64,000 nt of DNA from Patagioenas fasciata (Eukaryota; Chordata; Aves; Columbiformes; Columbidae). The translations under genes and the position numbers were made by a program. The stretch spans positions 147,621,104 through 147,685,103 of the forward strand of contig NC_092520.1 in the NCBI RefSeq assembly GCF_037038585.1, read 5' to 3'. This document shows, in pieces, positions 58,901 to 64,000 of the stretch. Numbering within the stretch: the stretch's first letter is position 1; each line of letters begins with the position of its first letter. Below the pieces are notes generated by a model. The model saw only the letters and a list, made by a program, of their open reading frames with translations, was not told the DNA's origin and ran no database searches.

Positions 58901-61654
58901 TACAGATTTGTGCTGGCATTGTTCAGGCTTATGAGGAAGTGTGATCCCTGAGCAACAGACCTGTGCTAGCAGAGAAACCTTGGTAAGAAACAGTTACAGA
59001 TAGGAAAGCCGCACTTCAATATGTCACAGGTTGCAGTGTATGAAGTGCATCTGCTGGAGCTGTATTACCAATCAGAGCACTTTGCATTAGTATACCCCAG
59101 CATCAGTGAAGCCTTACTAAACACCATCCACTTATTTAGATTTTACCAGATCTGTATCTTTTTTTTCTTTCAGAATCTTCTTTCAGGTTTTCTAAAGTTT
59201 CATTTTCCTTCTGTCTATAGCACTCAGAAGAGCACAGCTGTGTCGTGCCACATGGCCCTGCTAAGGCTGTTGACGTACAGCAACATATAAAACAAGTTCA
59301 TTTTGAATGCTCTGTTGAGTTGATGGCCTGGACCCCTGGCAGGAACATTTAAACACATTCTTCAGAGAACCTTGACACTTCTTTACAGGGGGAAGGGCAC
59401 CTGCTGAGAAAAACGGTATGTAAGCATGAAATGAAAACTTATGTGGCTATGCAGGGGCAGAATCGCACAAAGAGAAGAAGCACAGTTGAAAAGGCCACTT
59501 TAATCCTAGTAGTCTCTGATTTTTAAGTGAAATATATAATTATTTTGCATGCAGTATATTATTTATTATGTGAATGCCTCAGGATAAGCTAAATGATTTT
59601 CAAAGTCCCATTCTACCTCAAATAAAAAGATCCACAGAAACAGCAGAAAAATAAGAGAAATATGAGAATAAGTCTTATTTGGAGAAACTGTTTTGTTGCT
59701 ATTGTTCATAATTTATCTTTGACTTTCATTCTAATTAAGCATTTTTCTTCCATCATTATCTTCAGTCCCTCTGCCCGAGGGCCCCAGACAGTTTGCCCAG
59801 ACCTTTCTACCTCACTGTTTCCATCTCCTTTATTCCTTGACACAGGTCAAAGTCTAAAGCTCAGAAACCCTGAGAATAACCTTTGCTGCAAAAGCCAGGC
59901 TGCAGACTAGGCAAAATGAGAATGTTTTTCCCTGGTATTTGAATACTTTTCTTCAAAGGAAGACAGTAAACTAGGCACAGGCAAAGTGCCATCACAGGGT
60001 TTTCTTCACATAGATTACAATAATGGCTATGATGCTTTTTATTGATTTTGTGGTCCTTCATTTCTTTTTTTTCAAGCCAACCCCTGTAGCATTGTACTTA
60101 AAGTGAAAGCAGAAAATCCTGTTCTGAGGATCACACACAGTTGCAGTCATGAGCTCTGTAGTCTAGCAAAACTCTTTAACACATTTGAGTCTAAGACATG
60201 ACCTCAAGAGCTTGTTGTAGTCAGGGGCCACTTCCCAGTAGCCTGTGACTTTACAGAGAGAGAGGAGTGGCAAGATTTGAATGTTTGGCTTTAGAAATAG
60301 GGTTCTCATGCTGTGGAAGTGTCATGGATCAGGGTGCTGAAGGATGTTCAACTCCTTGTGTAGTCAGAAATGGCTTAGGTAGTGAGGGTGCTGAAGGGGC
60401 ACTATACCTTATCTTAGGTTTGTATTTGCACTATCTAACGTCACCATCCATTTGGTCCTACAGTGACCTGATTCAAAAATTAAACCAGGGAAACTCAGGC
60501 TTTTCTTCCAGGGCAAGTTTTCATTTGGTTTCATTCCTTGAACCAAGTCATGGGATCAGAAAGGTGCAAGCATGCAGCCAGGAGGAAGAGCGAGAGGGCG
60601 CCACATTTAGAGTGGCGTAAAACTACCATGGAACTGCACTGTTAGGCACAGTTGCTCTCAACCTTAGCAGCAAATGAACCAATCTATGTCTTGTTTCTTT
60701 GATTCTCAGGTAAAATAATGGGATAGGCGAAACGCAGAAGATACAAAATCAGCCTGATTAGTTCCTCCACCCCCCACAGACCCACAATTACAAGCTGTAG
60801 ATGAGTAATGGATATAAAAGGCTCTTCATTTCTCAGAAAATTTGACCATTGAAAAGAAGGTCTGTTTCATGCATGTGTTCTAAACTCTGTTTGCATTGAA
60901 TATCTTCCAACAAAGAGAAGTTATGCAGTTGTCAGGTTGTTAGTAGCAGAATTTCAAAACCATTTTGTGTCTGCAGACTGCACATATGTTGGCTGTCAGG
61001 TATTATACAGATTCCTTTTTGCTTTGAGAGAGATGTATGGCAACATTTTAAAAGATACCAAATAGTCGTCCTGCAATAAAGCTTTTCATGAGCATGAAAA
61101 TTATTAGGACAGACAGGCAGGAAGTTGTTCAGGGCCTGCTAGAGTGAGAGTGTGAAAAGCAATTGGTGAATAGGCTCTTGGACGCGGAGGGAGAGTTTCT
61201 CTTCTCCCTTTTACTTTCCCCTCGTATTTCTGAGCCTCAGAGGAAAAAACACTAACAGCAGGAAATTTAGCAATATTGGAAATGTTGTGGAGAAAGCAAT
61301 GCTGAAGGGTACAAACGCAGCTGACATGAATGCATTGAAAACTCCTGTTATAGATCCCTGAGATCTTCGAAGCAATGAAACCTTTCTGTGTTTTCTATGC
61401 AAGTGCTGTGACCTGATAAGACTTCTAAATCGTAACACAATGCCAATGGAAAGAAAAGATAAGTACAGCAAAAAGCAGCCTGCTGACTAGGAGGTAAAAA
61501 CACTGCCACTGACACAGCTTTTATTCTGAAATCGAGCTCATGGGTGTTATTTTGACTAACTCATAGTTGTGAGAAATAGCTGTAAACAATTTACAGTCCA
61601 TTAACATGAAATATTTTTCATCAGTAGATGTCAATAGATTTCATGACATAGTCA
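52958..61654. other. Intergenic DNA, no gene recognised
   Basis: AT-rich overall. It contains a possible LTR fragment starting with TGTCATGG at 53186 and a GC-richer patch at 53770-54080. NUP205, expected next by human synteny, is not recognised. Confidence 0.5.
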
Positions 61655-61775
61655 GTATGATTGGCATCATTTTGCAAATGGGGAAACTGAGGCACAAAGA
61701 AGTATCAGAATTTGATTCAAGTTCACTCATCTCTCTGGCAGCACCACAGTGAATACAATCCAGGAATCTGGAAAC
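61655..61775 (+). mobile_element. MIR-like ancient SINE fragment
   Basis: The block ATTTTGCAAATGGGGAAACT, followed by GAGGCACAAAGAAGT, then a diverged CAAGTTCACTC...CTGGCAG, is the hallmark core of MIR/CORE-SINE elements. It is diverged, as expected for an element over 100 million years old. Confidence 0.75.
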
Positions 61776-64000
61776 CGAATCCAACACTTTCTGCAACATT
61801 ATATATTTCTTAAAGTGTGTGTGTCAATTGTACATATAGATGCACACACACGTATACACAAACATATGTACTAGCATATATTCCAGAAATATTTGGAAGT
61901 ATAATTCCATAATATTCCATACTAGGAATCACCTTGTCAAGAAGACATTGAGCACAATTTATCAACGGGGGTTCAGAATAATCTTATCTCTAACCACTTT
62001 CACCTTTGTAATCCATTTAAAGACACATCTCTGTTGTTCCTTCCATCTAATTTTTTTTTTCAAGACACCCTACTGATTTGACATTTATTGATCTGAGCTT
62101 GTCTTCCAAATTGCTAATTTGTTTATATGCTCCTAAATGGTTCTAACCAGGCTTCTGCCAGGATTCTGGTAGAATCTGAAAGGGGCTTTTTTTTTTTTTT
62201 ATAAACAAACATGCAACTTTTATGGTTTTTATAATAATGTTTGAGCACTGCTCATCATGTTTTTACAAAATACTTTAATATAGTAAAGGACAACACTAGC
62301 CCATGGGTACAATGACTACTTTTGTAAATGCTGTAACTTACCCTTTTAGTGAACCCATTTAAGTAAACTGAAGTTAACCTGCCTAAAATTGTCCCAAGGG
62401 AATGATGTGATCAATTCTTTTTTATTATTCTTTAAAAACTACATTTCCATTATCACAGACCCTGAAAATTAAAGCCATATTGACTGTTATAAAGAAATAA
62501 TAATTTAGTAAGTATTGAATGCATGCCACTGAGTTAACTTTTTTCCTTCAAGATGATTGCATCTGTTTCAGTCATACAGCAATACAGCCAAGTATGAAAT
62601 GGTGGGTGGAAAGGATGATACAATAGGACCAAGTGTTTTGTGCCAGCACTGTAAAATTGCTTACTAATTTGGAGGGTAACAAATAACATTTGTTTAACTT
62701 TTCCTGTTATACTTATTGTGATGCTTTTCCAATCCATTTTTATTTTAAGAGGCAGAACTTATTAGAAATTTACTAGTAGTACTTCCATGTGAAATCACCT
62801 TTTTATCTACTTTCTTTGGATAGTTGTTTATGATTTCATTAGAAATGACAGTCTAATGGCTCCATGCTGCTGTGGGAATCAGTTGCAGTGTAACTTTTCA
62901 GGAGCTTCTTTCTTCCTGAGAAGATCACTGTTAATCTTCAAGGGACTTGTCTAGATGATGTGTTACAAAAAGATGCACTGAAATGAAATGCTCAGAGGAT
63001 AAATTTGATCCCAACATCTGTTGGGGATATTGCAAAGTCAGATCATCAGAAACTAATTTCTAAAGCCACCACTGGGCTATCAGAGGCAGATTGAGGACTT
63101 TCAGTCAAGTAAAGTCTGCAGACTCCTGGCTGTGGAGGTGTTGGATTTGGCACTCTTCCTTCTGCAGCAGGTGAACATGTAAGCCTGGGGCAGGGCATAG
63201 ATGGAGGCCAGACAGTAAGAGGCTTAGTGCACTTAAAGCCACTCAGTTTGCCCTCCTTGGCAGCCTGTTTTCCTTAGGGATCTGCTAAATCCCAACTCAG
63301 TTTGTTGCAATGTGCCTGTCTGTACTTTCAAGACAAAAACAACCTCTTCGTTCTGAAGCAGTAACTTTTGCACACTGACCACCTGTCTGGCTACAATCCA
63401 TATCAATGACCTTATTACCATATAGTGGCCAACAGGAAAGAATTTGCATCTAAGTGTCTTGTGTTTAATGCAGGAAACCCAGGAGAAAATATCTGGCTCC
63501 CAAGACAGAGATGAATGTATTGCCAGCAACTTAAATGGATCAGAATTTCAGCTCTCATTCATCGCCTCTCCTGGTATATGTTTTGAATGCTTAAAAAGCA
63601 GAGGGGAGAGATGGAAAATTTGTTAGTCATAGGAGTGAAATTCTTTTCTTAGTAGGAGAGCAGCAAGCTAGTCAAGAAAGCACTTGAGTAGCTAAAACAC
63701 TGAGAAGCAGAAATGTTCTCCTCTTTCATGCACAGAGTAAGAGCTGCACTTCTGAGAACTGAAGAAGAATGAAGTCTGTGCAGAACCTTTGCACAACAGG
63801 AAATGTTCACAAGTGCCTAGATCCTACAGCATTGGCTTTGTGGAATTAAATCACATAGTATAAGTTGATATCTAAGAGGTACTTATGGCATTTATGAAAT
63901 TATATTTATAAAGTTATTTAAATACTTTCCCACTATAGTGTTGTAGTTATTAATTATGAACTAGAAAACTAATTCTGTAACTCCCTCAGCATGAAGAGAA
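61776..64000. other. Intergenic DNA to the end of the window
   Basis: T runs at 62050-62059 and 62187-62200; no gene or element recognised. Confidence 0.5.

Noticed and set aside
60267-60620. 117-codon + strand frame
   Set aside because: No recognised similarity, and a frame of this length is not convincing alone in 19 kb of intergenic DNA.

Overview
The window looks like a piece of a bird chromosome. It carries many chicken-repeat-1 (CR1) LINE fragments with the typical tail of short ATTCTGTG-like repeats, split vertebrate genes with GT-AG introns, and a CpG-island promoter. I cannot name the species from the sequence.

Two protein genes can be read. SLC13A4 is on the + strand, with coding sequence from 1935 to 27834. 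It encodes the sodium-coupled sulfate transporter NaS2. All 16 coding exons can be joined in frame with GT-AG introns into a 644-residue protein holding both SN-type sodium/substrate motifs, the SLC13 family signature and a C-terminal N-glycosylation site. Its 3' UTR probably ends near 29.29 kb at a cluster of AATAAA signals. STMP1 is on the - strand, with coding sequence from 44540 to 38299. It encodes a 49-residue mitochondrial micropeptide in three coding exons, the first coding only five residues, and starts inside a CpG island (about 44.1-44.9 kb). The genes face each other tail to tail with about 8.6 kb between their likely 3' ends. As I remember it, human 7q33 has the same arrangement (FAM180A, SLC13A4, STMP1, NUP205). 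FAM180A would then lie just left of the window, and a poly(A) signal at 241-246 may be its tail. I see no NUP205 exon to the right of STMP1.

Layout: 1-1934 upstream flank; 1935-29.29 kb SLC13A4 with one sense CR1 in intron 1; 29.3-37.9 kb intergenic DNA with two CR1 copies and an unexplained GC-richer block; 37.9-44.6 kb STMP1 with a CR1 in intron 1; about 44.96-45.21 kb a small inverted-repeat DNA transposon; 45.4-46.03 kb a CR1 interrupted by a second, opposite CR1; 48.8-49.7 kb an old CR1; 51058-51643 a 586-base pure purine tract built from 5-mer and 13-mer repeats; 52-64 kb mostly featureless intergenic DNA with a CR1 scrap, a possible LTR fragment and an ancient MIR-like SINE near 61.7 kb.

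I found no CRISPR array, tRNA, rRNA, defence system or biosynthetic cluster, and none would be expected here. The most notable items are the easily missed STMP1 micropeptide gene, the long purine tract, the DNA transposon with a flanking duplication beside the STMP1 promoter, and the MIR relic.
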